Positions 24,822 through 33,956 of a DNA stretch of 64,000 nucleotides are shown here, one piece after another. Where the stretch lies: positions 1 through 64,000 of the forward strand of contig WQYX01000001.1 of NCBI GenBank assembly GCA_009781005.1, read 5' to 3'. Below the pieces are notes generated by a model that was not told where the DNA came from, made no database searches, and worked only from the letters and a program-made list of their open reading frames with translations. Position 1 is the first letter of the stretch. Every line of letters starts with the position of its first letter. Source of the DNA: Polyangiaceae bacterium (GTDB taxonomy: Bacteria > Myxococcota_A > Polyangia > Polyangiales > Polyangiaceae). Position numbers and translations under genes: made by a program.

Positions 24822-27116
24822 GTGGTCGACCCTTCGCAGACCGAGATCGCCATCGAGGGCGAGGTCGAGCGCATTACCTTCGAGAATCGCGATTCGGGTT
24901 TTCGCGTCGTCAAAGTCATCGTCGAAGGTCGCCGCGGTCCGCTCACGATCGTCGGTGTCTTTCCCCAAGTCGCGGTCGGTGCGCGCGTGCGCGCTCGAGG
25001 AATCGTCGAGGTGGATCGTCAGCACGGCGAGCAGCTCCGCGTCAGCAGCATGACCGAACTCGTGCCGACCACGCTCACGGGCATCGAGAAATACCTTGGC
25101 TCAGGCCTCGTCAAAGGGATCGGCGGGCGCACCGCGCAGCGCATCGTCGAGCACTTTGGTCTCGAGACGTTGAAGGTTCTCGACGAACAGCCTCATCGTT
25201 TGGATGAAGTCCACGGGCTCGGGCGCACGCGCATCGAATCGCTTCGCACCGCGTGGCGAGAGCAGCGTGCGATTCGCGACGTGATGGTGTTTCTACAGGC
25301 GCACGGCGCAAGCCCGCAGCTCGCGACGCGCATCTTCAAACGCTACGGGCCGAAGGCCGTGAGCATTGTCTCGCATGATCCCTATCGTCTCGCGATGGAT
25401 GTGTGGGGCATCGGTTTTCGCACGGCCGATCGGATCGCCGCGTCCATGGGGATTGCGAACGATTCGATGGTCCGAATGCAGGCGGCGCTCCTGCAAGCGC
25501 TCCGCGACGCGACCGAAATCAGTGGTCATTGCTACGTCGTCGCGGGCGATCTCACCTTTCGCGCGGCGAAATTGCTTCTGCCTGAAGCCTCCGAGCTGCA
25601 CGCGGAGATCACCGAGCAACTCGATCGCGCGCTCGCGTCGCTCGTCCGAGGCGGCTACGTCGTCGCGGAGCGAGCCGGCGAGCTCACACGCGCGGATGCG
25701 GACGCGCTCTGCCGAGCGGCCATCTACGACCCGCGGATGCACGCGACCGAAACTCGTCTCGCAAGACGCTTTGCAGAACTCGCTTGCGCCAACACCGCAT
25801 GCTTGCCCGGAGTTGCGCAGGCGATCGCCGAGTTCGAAAAAGATTCAGGCACCGTGCTTGCCGAGGAGCAACGTCACGCGGTCGACGAGGCTGCACGCCG
25901 TCCGCTGCTCGTCATCACGGGTGGCCCTGGCGTCGGCAAGACGACGATCGTCAAAGCCGTTCTCAGTGTGTTCGATCGCGCGAGGATCTCGACGCGTCTC
26001 GCTGCGCCCACGGGCCGTGCTGCGAAGCGCATGAGCGACGCGACCGGGCGCGACGCCGCTACCTTGCATCGGTTGCTCGAATTCGATCCGAAAACGAGTT
26101 CGTTCAAGCGCGATGCGAGAAAGCCCGTCGACGCAGGCGCCATCGTCGTCGACGAGAGTTCGATGGTCGACGTCAGAATGGCCGACGCTCTCGCGCAGGC
26201 CGTTGGACCGGGCACGCGGCTCGTGCTCGTCGGTGACGTCGATCAGCTCCCGAGTGTGGGGCCAGGTTCGGTTTTGCGCGACGCGATCGACTCCGGCATC
26301 GTGCCGTGCGTGCGCTTGTTCAAGATCTTCCGGCAGGCCGAGAAAAGCCTCATCGTACGCAATGCGCACCGGATCAACGCTGGTGAGCTGCCCACGGTTG
26401 CCGAGGCAGGCGACGGCAGCGCGGATTTTTTCGTCATCGACAAGCGCGATCCGGACGAGGCGCGCAAAGTGATCCTCGAGCTCGTGACGCGCCGTATTCC
26501 TCGTCGTTTCGGGCTCGATTCCGTGCGCGACGTGCAAGTCCTCACGCCCATGAACCGCGGTCCCGCAGGTACGATGATCTTGAACGAGGAGCTCCAGTCC
26601 GCGCTGAACCCAACGGGTATTTCCATGATGCGCGGTCGTACGGTGTTTCGTATTGGAGATAAGGTCATGCAACTCCGAAACGACTACGACCGCAACGTGT
26701 GGAATGGAGACGTCGGCGTCGTATCCTCGATTTCTGAGGGAGACGAGTCGCTCGTCGTCCGTTTCGAGGATGGTTCGAGTGCAGCGGGTGGATCCCGCGA
26801 CGTGGTTTACGATGGCGGCGCACTCGACGAGCTCTCGCTCGCCTACGCAACGACGATTCACAAATCCCAAGGAAGCGAATACCCAGCGGTCGTCATTGCA
26901 CTCCTGACATCGCACTTCGTGATGTTGAATAAGAATCTCGTCTACACGGCCGTCACCCGCGGCAAGCGCCTCGTCGTCCTCGTCGCCGATGCGCGCGCTC
27001 TCGGGCTCGCGCTCCTGCCGCGCGACGTGGACTCGAGCAGCCGTCATGAACGGCGCATGACGAAGCTCAGCGAAAGGCTTCGCGCGGTCGCTTGCGAGTG
27101 CATCACGGGCGAGTAG
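24822..27116 (+). CDS. recD2: RecD2-type ATP-dependent DNA helicase
   Basis: A 764-residue 5'-3' superfamily 1B helicase of the RecBC-independent RecD2 type. The N-terminal OB-like domain (EGEVERITFENRDSGF) and helix-hairpin-helix repeats (GSGLVKGIGGRTAQRIV) are characteristic. Walker A GGPGVGKTT is at about residue 367, motif II DESSM at about 444, motif III GDVDQLPSVG, and the C-terminal SYAT-like motif is YATTIHKSQGSEYP. It acts in DNA repair. GTG 24822 gives a full-length product. Confidence 0.95.
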   Translation: MVDPSQTEIAIEGEVERITFENRDSGFRVVKVIVEGRRGPLTIVGVFPQVAVGARVRARGIVEVDRQHGEQLRVSSMTELVPTTLTGIEKYLGSGLVKGIGGRTAQRIVEHFGLETLKVLDEQPHRLDEVHGLGRTRIESLRTAWREQRAIRDVMVFLQAHGASPQLATRIFKRYGPKAVSIVSHDPYRLAMDVWGIGFRTADRIAASMGIANDSMVRMQAALLQALRDATEISGHCYVVAGDLTFRAAKLLLPEASELHAEITEQLDRALASLVRGGYVVAERAGELTRADADALCRAAIYDPRMHATETRLARRFAELACANTACLPGVAQAIAEFEKDSGTVLAEEQRHAVDEAARRPLLVITGGPGVGKTTIVKAVLSVFDRARISTRLAAPTGRAAKRMSDATGRDAATLHRLLEFDPKTSSFKRDARKPVDAGAIVVDESSMVDVRMADALAQAVGPGTRLVLVGDVDQLPSVGPGSVLRDAIDSGIVPCVRLFKIFRQAEKSLIVRNAHRINAGELPTVAEAGDGSADFFVIDKRDPDEARKVILELVTRRIPRRFGLDSVRDVQVLTPMNRGPAGTMILNEELQSALNPTGISMMRGRTVFRIGDKVMQLRNDYDRNVWNGDVGVVSSISEGDESLVVRFEDGSSAAGGSRDVVYDGGALDELSLAYATTIHKSQGSEYPAVVIALLTSHFVMLNKNLVYTAVTRGKRLVVLVADARALGLALLPRDVDSSSRHERRMTKLSERLRAVACECITGE

Positions 27117-27131
27117 ACTCAAAGACGAAGA

Positions 27132-27653
27132 ATGCTCAAGCGTCTCCTCGTCGGCGTCGTGATCGGACTCGTCATCGGCGGCGTCGTGGCTGCCGCCCTC
27201 GTGGAGGGACTCGGGATGCCGTTTTTCGCGAGTCCGCTGATCGCCTATGTCGCTGCGGCCGTGACTGGAGTGCTTACCGGACTCGTCGCCGGCAAGCCGA
27301 TCTGGTCATCGGACGGGGCTGTGGAAGCCGGGCTCAAAGCTTTCTTTGGCACATTGCTCGCGCTTTTCGGCATGTTCGCGCTGCGCCAATGGACGCATAT
27401 CACGGTCGATCTCAGCGCGCTCAAAGCAGGTACCGGTCAGCTCGGCGACTTGCCCGCAACCTCATTACCTTTGATCGCAGTCGTACTCGCGGGCTTTTTC
27501 GAAGCCGACAACACGCCCGCATCGGACAATGGCAAAAGGGGTGCGAGCGCAAGTGCCATGAAGCGCCTCGGCAGCAAAATGCGCGTGGCTGACGAAAACG
27601 CAGACGACGAGGACGAAGTGGAGTCCGCGCAGAAAAAAGGGAAAACTCGTTAG
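27132..27653 (+). CDS. Small membrane protein, unknown function
   Basis: A 173-residue protein with three or four hydrophobic helices (residues about 4-26, 35-52, 70-85, 105-123) and a charged cytoplasmic tail rich in Asp, Glu and Lys. No family recognised. It begins 15 bases after recD2. Its TAG stop overlaps the left terminus of a shortened family A element. Confidence 0.75.
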   Translation: MLKRLLVGVVIGLVIGGVVAAALVEGLGMPFFASPLIAYVAAAVTGVLTGLVAGKPIWSSDGAVEAGLKAFFGTLLALFGMFALRQWTHITVDLSALKAGTGQLGDLPATSLPLIAVVLAGFFEADNTPASDNGKRGASASAMKRLGSKMRVADENADDEDEVESAQKKGKTR

Positions 27654-27707
27654 ACCGTTTTCAAGTTGACGCCCCGCCGATGAGATCGCGTCAAATCGAA
27701 AGCGGTC
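27653..27707. repeat. Family A element, 55-bp miniature copy
   Basis: Both termini (GACCGTTTTCAAGTTGACGC and the inverse ending CAAATCGAAAGCGGTC) are present, with only about 15 bases between them. It separates the membrane protein from the convergent methylase gene. It overlaps the stop codons of both: TAG at 27651-27653 and, on the minus strand, TGA at 27691-27693. Confidence 0.85.
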
Positions 27708-30700
27708 CCTTGCGCTGATGCCAATGGTTGACGGCGGCTCGCTCCTCTTCGGACAAGCCGTACATCGCGGCCACGAGCTCGTCGAGCTCCTTTCGACTCC
27801 TCTGGCCGTGTGTCATGGAGAATTGTTTGCCAATGTCACAAAGGCGGGAGCCCCAGATTCCAAGCCCTTCTCGTGGGATGGGAATCGAGCGAAGATGGCT
27901 GATCTTGACCTGCGGCATGATGGGTTGCCGAGCGTCGCGGAAGCGCTGATAGTGAAGCCATCGAATCAGCGCAGAATTTAGGAGAGCCACCGTTGCGGGG
28001 GCAGGCCAGTCATGAAGCTCGAATGCGGCGAGCAGTGAATTTCGGAAAGCCAGCCCGTCGGACAGTGCTGCAATTGGATATCGAGCGGTCTGACGCACGA
28101 CCACGCGAACGTTCGCGAACTCTTCGACGGAACGGATTCGATTCCCGAGAGCCGCGCGATCGACATGAATTCGTGGCGGCAGAAGCTCGAACTCACGGAC
28201 GTCGGTGCCCTCACGAATGGGTGTCGTATAATTCGCAGTCTTTTCTCGTGATTCGATAAAATAATCCGTCCATGTCTTGTCGGATTGAATGCCGCGATCA
28301 CCGAACAGCTCCGGCGGGACCGTGGGCAGAGAAAGAAGGCGCCGGAGAAGGCTGCGATCCACGGGGGTCAGTTCCGGACGCGCCACGGGCCATGGTTCGC
28401 CAGGTTCGGCGTCGCGCCGGCCTCCCTCCGAACGCCGCGAGACGAGCGCCATGCAGGGTTGAGTGACCCCTTCGAAACAACCTTCGCCGAAATCCGTTAG
28501 CTCCCCGGTAAACTCGCAGAGACGATCGTGAGCGGCACGGGTCTTCGCGTAGCCGTCGAGTTCCGCGAGGGACGATGGAAGGACGAAGCATAGGGTTCCG
28601 CCAGATCTCAAGACTCTCGGGATCACGCTCGCAAAAAGACCATGCGTTGTCCGATAGTCGGCAAAGGCCTCGTAGTTGGCATTGTAGAATCGCCTGACAC
28701 CCTTCGGGAGGGGCTGCGCCGCGCGTCCGGCATGCGCAATCCACGGCGGATTGCCAATCACCACGTCGAAACCGCCCCTCGCGAAAACCTGTGGAAACTG
28801 CAAGTGCCAGTGGAAGAAGGCATGACGCTGGGCGAGCTCGGTCACCGTTTTCAACATGAGCGCGGACGGTTCTCCCAGGCGATCGCGGAGCTGTCGCCAT
28901 GCCTCGTTGGTCGGCGCGGCGTCCGAAAGATGGCCCGGTACTTTTGGCCAGAAGAATGCCGCGCACCATGCGTCGGCAACGATCTTCTGATGACGATATT
29001 CAGGCGAACGGAGGATTCTGTCCCAACCCTCTTCCTTTTTCGCGAGTGCGGAGGCGTTCGTATCACTCTCCTCATCGAGGTCCGACATGGCTCGTGTGAC
29101 GGTTTGCGCCTCTCCCGCCGCCTCCGCGGTGACCTGCTCTTCGACCGCGTAAATCCTATTTCGCTTCTTCAGCGTACGCGCAACGCTCTTGTCCTCGCCC
29201 TCCATGGCATCCCACGCCATGTCCGGAATGCCCTTCGCCATCCGCTCCGGTGTGGCACCGAGGAGCGCGTTCCCGTGTTGAATATGCGAATCGAGAAATG
29301 TGAGTGGCAGTCCCTCCTCCACGGCCTCCATCCACAGACCGACTTTGCACAGCTCGATGGCCATGGGGTTTGAGTCGATACCGAAGATGCACCGCGCAAA
29401 AACCTGGCGTAAGGCGTGTCGGTATTCGGCATTCGACGGTGTACCATTCGCTTGGAGGTGCGCCACGTGCGCGGCGAGCCTGCGTGCGGTCGCGAGAAGA
29501 AAGTGTCCCGACCCACATGCCGGATCGACGATTGCCAAACGAAGCAATGCTTCCACTGCGTTGTCCGGGTGGTTCGCAATGGTATCGGAAATCATGGGTT
29601 CGAGTGCGCTGTCGAGCAGCACTCGCACGAGGCTCTCGGGGGTGTAGTAGCTGCCCGTGGCCCTGCGTGCATTGCCTTGCGGTTCGCCAACTGCGAAGTT
29701 GAACTGGCGCCCATCTTTTACAACTTGAGGGACGAGTTCGAGGAGGCTTTCGTAGACACTACCGAGCTCCTCGGGCCCCATATCGCGCCAGTTCACGCGC
29801 GAAAGGTTGTCTCCTTCGCGCAGCCACGCGAGCTTGAATACAGCTTCGAGCAGCGCGCGGTTGTCGAGTTTGCTGGCATCGAGCGCTGCACATTGTGTTG
29901 CAGCGAAGATTCCTGCAAGCGCGGGCAGGCCGAGGCGCGGCTCGCCGTCAGCGAGACCGCGGCATACGATTTTGGTGGCTTCCCAGAGATCAGAGAAACA
30001 GTCATGAATACCGCGTTTCACCGAGCGCTCGCGAAGGCGCCGGAGTCCGTAGCCGCGTGCATAGAGTGATTTCACCGCGTCGCTCGTTCCGCTTGGATGG
30101 AGGAGGGTGCGCTCTTCGACCGTGAGTACGAAGATGAGCCTGTAGACGAGCCGCAAAAGTTGATTGAAATACTCTTTCGTCGACAGCGAGCCGCTCTGAA
30201 GAAGGGCTCGCAGCGCGGTGTTGCCGGCATGCGCGAGAAATCCTTGGCCGAGCGCAACGAGCGCGTCTTCGACACCACGTCGCAAGTGCACGCGTGCACG
30301 CGTGCCTTGTTCGCGACCTCTGGTGCGCCACGCCTCGAGCGCGCATTCGGTGACGGGCTCTCCTTCGCGACCGAAGCGTGTCTCGTGGCAGAGAAGCCAG
30401 AGCACGGCGAAGTCGGCGTAGCGTTCCTCGGTGAAAATGCGCTGAAGGTCCGCTGCAATCCACGCGGGACGCGTGAGGCTCGCGTTGTCGCGCACGATGC
30501 GGAGCACGGAGCCGTTGCTGACGATGCCCCAGAGCGCCTCCTCTTTTGCATTCAGATATTCTTGGGCGAGGCCGAAGGCGTTGCGTCGACGGCTGCCGTC
30601 GCCGAACGAAGGCGAGAGCGCGTCGAGATCGCGGTCGGCCGGCGAAATGACGACGGGTACGCGACCGTCGAGTGCGGCGTGACCGATCGGATACGTGCGT

Positions 30701-31044
30701 TCTCGGAGGATCGCCGGCTCGACTGGGGCGAGCGTCGTAAAGCCGAACGAATCGCGAAGAAATGCGAGCACGAAACGCTCGGAGACGGCCCGCGGGTCCG
30801 TCGTTTTTGCGTTGCGCGCGGATATGAAATCAGCCCAGTGTGCCTGTGCGATGCGCCAGCAGCGGCCAATCTCATCGCGCAGGTGGAGTCCCTTTTGGAT
30901 CCGGTAATCTGCTTCGGTTTGTATTCCAGCCTGAAGTTGAGCGACCGTTGAAAGCCATTCGGGCGACAGCAAGCTGCCTTCGATGCAGAGCGCTTCGAAA
31001 GCAAGTTGGGCCTTGTGCCCTTTCGTCTTTCGGGGACCCGCCAT
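27691..31044 (-). CDS. Adenine-specific DNA methylase, Eco57I/DrmMI-like
   Basis: A 1117-residue N6-adenine methyltransferase. SAM-binding motif I is VDPACGSGHF at about residue 506, and the catalytic motif IV is GNPPWI at about residue 762. Large N-terminal (about 430) and C-terminal regions probably recognise DNA. Size and layout match Eco57I-type methylases and the DrmMI methylase of class 1 DISARM. No separate restriction-nuclease motif is evident. ATG 31044 lies two bases after the helicase stop; a TTG six bases earlier is possible. The last residues GPLSI and stop are encoded by a family A terminus. It probably marks self DNA for the cassette. Confidence 0.9.
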   Translation of the reverse strand: MAGPRKTKGHKAQLAFEALCIEGSLLSPEWLSTVAQLQAGIQTEADYRIQKGLHLRDEIGRCWRIAQAHWADFISARNAKTTDPRAVSERFVLAFLRDSFGFTTLAPVEPAILRERTYPIGHAALDGRVPVVISPADRDLDALSPSFGDGSRRRNAFGLAQEYLNAKEEALWGIVSNGSVLRIVRDNASLTRPAWIAADLQRIFTEERYADFAVLWLLCHETRFGREGEPVTECALEAWRTRGREQGTRARVHLRRGVEDALVALGQGFLAHAGNTALRALLQSGSLSTKEYFNQLLRLVYRLIFVLTVEERTLLHPSGTSDAVKSLYARGYGLRRLRERSVKRGIHDCFSDLWEATKIVCRGLADGEPRLGLPALAGIFAATQCAALDASKLDNRALLEAVFKLAWLREGDNLSRVNWRDMGPEELGSVYESLLELVPQVVKDGRQFNFAVGEPQGNARRATGSYYTPESLVRVLLDSALEPMISDTIANHPDNAVEALLRLAIVDPACGSGHFLLATARRLAAHVAHLQANGTPSNAEYRHALRQVFARCIFGIDSNPMAIELCKVGLWMEAVEEGLPLTFLDSHIQHGNALLGATPERMAKGIPDMAWDAMEGEDKSVARTLKKRNRIYAVEEQVTAEAAGEAQTVTRAMSDLDEESDTNASALAKKEEGWDRILRSPEYRHQKIVADAWCAAFFWPKVPGHLSDAAPTNEAWRQLRDRLGEPSALMLKTVTELAQRHAFFHWHLQFPQVFARGGFDVVIGNPPWIAHAGRAAQPLPKGVRRFYNANYEAFADYRTTHGLFASVIPRVLRSGGTLCFVLPSSLAELDGYAKTRAAHDRLCEFTGELTDFGEGCFEGVTQPCMALVSRRSEGGRRDAEPGEPWPVARPELTPVDRSLLRRLLSLPTVPPELFGDRGIQSDKTWTDYFIESREKTANYTTPIREGTDVREFELLPPRIHVDRAALGNRIRSVEEFANVRVVVRQTARYPIAALSDGLAFRNSLLAAFELHDWPAPATVALLNSALIRWLHYQRFRDARQPIMPQVKISHLRSIPIPREGLGIWGSRLCDIGKQFSMTHGQRSRKELDELVAAMYGLSEEERAAVNHWHQRKGPLSI

Positions 31045-31046
31045 GT

Positions 31047-33893
31047 TCAATCGCCGGGCGGCACTCGTTTCGGTAGCAAAACGAAAAGACCGATAATGTC
31101 CGCCGGAAGAAATGCCTTCACGCTATAGCGGCCGAGCGCTTCGGAGGCTTCGCGAACGCGGCGGTGATCGGCGAGGAGTATTTGCGCACGCCGCTCGGCG
31201 AAAGCGGAGAAATCCGACATGCGAGCGTCGAGCTGGCCAAGTGCCTGGGCAATCTCACGCTCGCACACGTAGGGCGGCGGATCGGAGACGGGACTTGGAG
31301 AGAGAAGCGCGAGAGCATCCGGCCCTTCGATTGCGCTCGACTCCTCTGTCCACGCGATGGCCGTTGCTTCCTCGACGAGGAGCGTCGTGGCACGGCGTGC
31401 GCGCTGCGACGTGAGCTGGTGGCGGAGCCGCACCAGAGCCACGAGCGTGCGCGACGTATTTTTTTCGCCTACCCAGCAACCTACGCGCCCGACGACGCCC
31501 GCGTCTTTCATGTCGGCGTTCGCAACACCAGCAAGCGTGCGCTCGAGCAACGTTTCAGCCAGCACGGAGACGAGGGGGTGACTGCGTTGCACGGCATGGC
31601 AGCGAGGTGCAGGCGGATAATCGAAGTCGATGAGCAACGTGCCCTCTAGCCCTTCTGCCTCGAGCCGTTCGCGCACATCTTCCGCAAGCGCGGCGAGCGG
31701 CATTTTGAAGCCACGACCGGAGTTGCTCAAGGGTGAAAGCGCACCGCCGAGGCGCGCCAATGCGCGGCACGTGAAGCGCTCGACGTCCTCTCTGCTGCCC
31801 AGTGCGGCGAGGGACTTTCTCCATTCAGGCAACACGTCTTCGGGTTTGAGGCGGCGCTGCGCGAAGATCGTGCGATTCTTCTTTGCTTTCTCGGCCGCAT
31901 CGAGCCACCGCGTCTCGATGGCCTTGGCCTCCTCCATCTCGACGAAAGAAAACGTCCGCTGACGCTCTTCTTCACGCTCTCGTTCGCGAAGCAAGACAGC
32001 CTTCATCAGCGCTTGGCTGAGCGCGTGCCCGTCGTCGGGCAGCGGCACGGGTACGCCGAGCTCCTCGCGGATCTTGTCCGCTTTCTTGATGATCACCTCG
32101 AGTACGGCGCCGTCGACCGGGTTGTTGGCGCCGTAGAGTAGCGTCGCGCGCACGACGGGGCTCTTCTGCCCGAAGCGATCGACGCGTCCTTCGCGCTGTT
32201 CGTGGCGTGTTGGGTTCCATGAGAGATCGTAGTGGACGACCGCATCGAAGTGGTCCTGGAGGTTCACACCCTCCGAGAGGCAGTCCGTCGCCACCAGGAT
32301 GCGTCGCTCGGCATCGCCGAGTCGCTCGACTTTTTCCTTGCGCTCCTCCGAGGCTCGTTCGCCCGTGACGACGTCGACCGTGGCGCCGTTCACGTGCGAA
32401 GCAAGGTGCTGACCGACGTAGCGAGCCGTTGCGATGTAGCGGCAGAAGACGACCGGATTGAATCCCTCGTTCACGAGCTCGGTCACGTGCTCGATCAAGA
32501 TCGAAAGCTTCGGATCATCCGCTTGGCGTGCGAGCTCCTCGGCCTGCTCGAGGAGTAGGGCGAGCTCTGCGCCATCCGAACCTGCGGACGGCTCAACGTC
32601 GTCGTCCGGAAGTGCGTCGTCCGTGCCGTCGAAGACACGCGCCGCGACGTCGTTCTCAGCGGCTTTTTGTTTGCAATCCGAACGCGTGCGCAACGCTTGG
32701 ACAGCGGCTGCAGGACTCGACGCCACGCAGCGCATGAGAGCGAGCGTGCTCCAAAAATCGAGACGCTGCTCCTTCGTGTCTTTATCCGCATCCGCCGCGC
32801 GCGTGACTGTCGCGCAGTAGTCGAGCACGGCGTCGAAGAATCGTTCCCAGCGGCCCGTGAGTCTGTACGTCAGCTCCGTGGTCTCGCGGCGTGGAAAGAG
32901 GTTGCCTTCTTTCCATTCGGCGATGTCCGGGCGCCTTCGTTGGACGAAGTGGGCGGCAAGGCGATCGCGAAGTTTCTTGTGCGAGTCACCCGTAAGGTTG
33001 CAGAGTGCAGCAAAATCCGGATGAAGAAGTCCAAGGAGGCGATAGTACGCTTCCTCGTCACCGCTGTGCGGTGTCGCCGTGAGCATGACGAGGTGGCGCG
33101 CTCTGCCGTGGACCTTCGACTCCTCGCTGACGAGGCCCTTGAGTAGTTCGTAACGCTGGTGGCGACCTTGGCCGGCACCTGCGCACGTGTGCGCTTCGTC
33201 CACGATGACCAGCTCGGGGCACGCGCGCAGAAACTCTGCGCGACGTCGCTCGCTCTTGATGAAGTCGAGACTCGTGACCGTGTGCGCGTGCGCCGTGAAG
33301 ATGCTTTCACTAGGTGGCAAGTTGCGCTCGAGGCGCGCAGCGCTCGTGGCGGTCACCGCAACGGGCCGCAAGTGGAATCGACCTCCGAGCTCGGTGACCC
33401 ACTGATCCACGAGGTGCGGCGGACAGAGCACCGTAAAGCGCTCGACGTCACCGCGATCGAGGAGCTCGCGAACGATGAGCGCCGCTTCGATCGTCTTGCC
33501 GACGCCGACGTCGTCCGCGATGAGCAGCCGCACCGGATCGAGCTTCAATGCCATGAGCAGCGGCACGAGCTGGTAGGCGCGCGGCTCGATGGCGATCTCA
33601 CCGAAGCTGCGGAAGGGACCTGCGCCGCGGCGAAGGGAGAGCACGAGTGCATCGCGCAGGAGCAGGGCTGCATCGTGCCCGGCCTTCTGCGTGGGATCAA
33701 GCAACGAAAAAGTTGCATCTTCGACCGGGGTGGATTCGAGCGCGAGATGGATGAAGGTCTGATCTTCTTCGGAGCCCAGCACTGGACGAACCCGAAGCAC
33801 CTCCGCGTCGCTGCCGGCGAGCACAATCCACTCGCGATCGCGAGCGCGCACCAGGCTGCCGGGACTCCACCGCGTACCCGGGGGCGTCGACAT
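31047..33893 (-). CDS. SNF2-like DEAH helicase, DrmD-like
   Basis: A 948-residue superfamily 2 ATPase. Walker A is DDVGVGKTIEA at about residue 128, motif II DEAH at about 229, motif III TATPHSG, and motif VI QREGRVDRFGQ. The C-terminal half contains helicase-associated regions (FDYPPAPRCHAV) but no nuclease motif that I can see. The combination with an Eco57I-type methylase resembles DrmD-DrmMI of class 1 DISARM phage defence. It is directly followed by the methylase and preceded by Fic with a 63-base gap, suggesting one transcript. Confidence 0.9.
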   Translation of the reverse strand: MSTPPGTRWSPGSLVRARDREWIVLAGSDAEVLRVRPVLGSEEDQTFIHLALESTPVEDATFSLLDPTQKAGHDAALLLRDALVLSLRRGAGPFRSFGEIAIEPRAYQLVPLLMALKLDPVRLLIADDVGVGKTIEAALIVRELLDRGDVERFTVLCPPHLVDQWVTELGGRFHLRPVAVTATSAARLERNLPPSESIFTAHAHTVTSLDFIKSERRRAEFLRACPELVIVDEAHTCAGAGQGRHQRYELLKGLVSEESKVHGRARHLVMLTATPHSGDEEAYYRLLGLLHPDFAALCNLTGDSHKKLRDRLAAHFVQRRRPDIAEWKEGNLFPRRETTELTYRLTGRWERFFDAVLDYCATVTRAADADKDTKEQRLDFWSTLALMRCVASSPAAAVQALRTRSDCKQKAAENDVAARVFDGTDDALPDDDVEPSAGSDGAELALLLEQAEELARQADDPKLSILIEHVTELVNEGFNPVVFCRYIATARYVGQHLASHVNGATVDVVTGERASEERKEKVERLGDAERRILVATDCLSEGVNLQDHFDAVVHYDLSWNPTRHEQREGRVDRFGQKSPVVRATLLYGANNPVDGAVLEVIIKKADKIREELGVPVPLPDDGHALSQALMKAVLLREREREEERQRTFSFVEMEEAKAIETRWLDAAEKAKKNRTIFAQRRLKPEDVLPEWRKSLAALGSREDVERFTCRALARLGGALSPLSNSGRGFKMPLAALAEDVRERLEAEGLEGTLLIDFDYPPAPRCHAVQRSHPLVSVLAETLLERTLAGVANADMKDAGVVGRVGCWVGEKNTSRTLVALVRLRHQLTSQRARRATTLLVEEATAIAWTEESSAIEGPDALALLSPSPVSDPPPYVCEREIAQALGQLDARMSDFSAFAERRAQILLADHRRVREASEALGRYSVKAFLPADIIGLFVLLPKRVPPGD

Positions 33894-33956
33894 CGGGACT
33901 GGAGGGTACCCGAGCGCGGGACCGTCGAAAAGGGCGGGAAGGATATGTGGCCTGTC

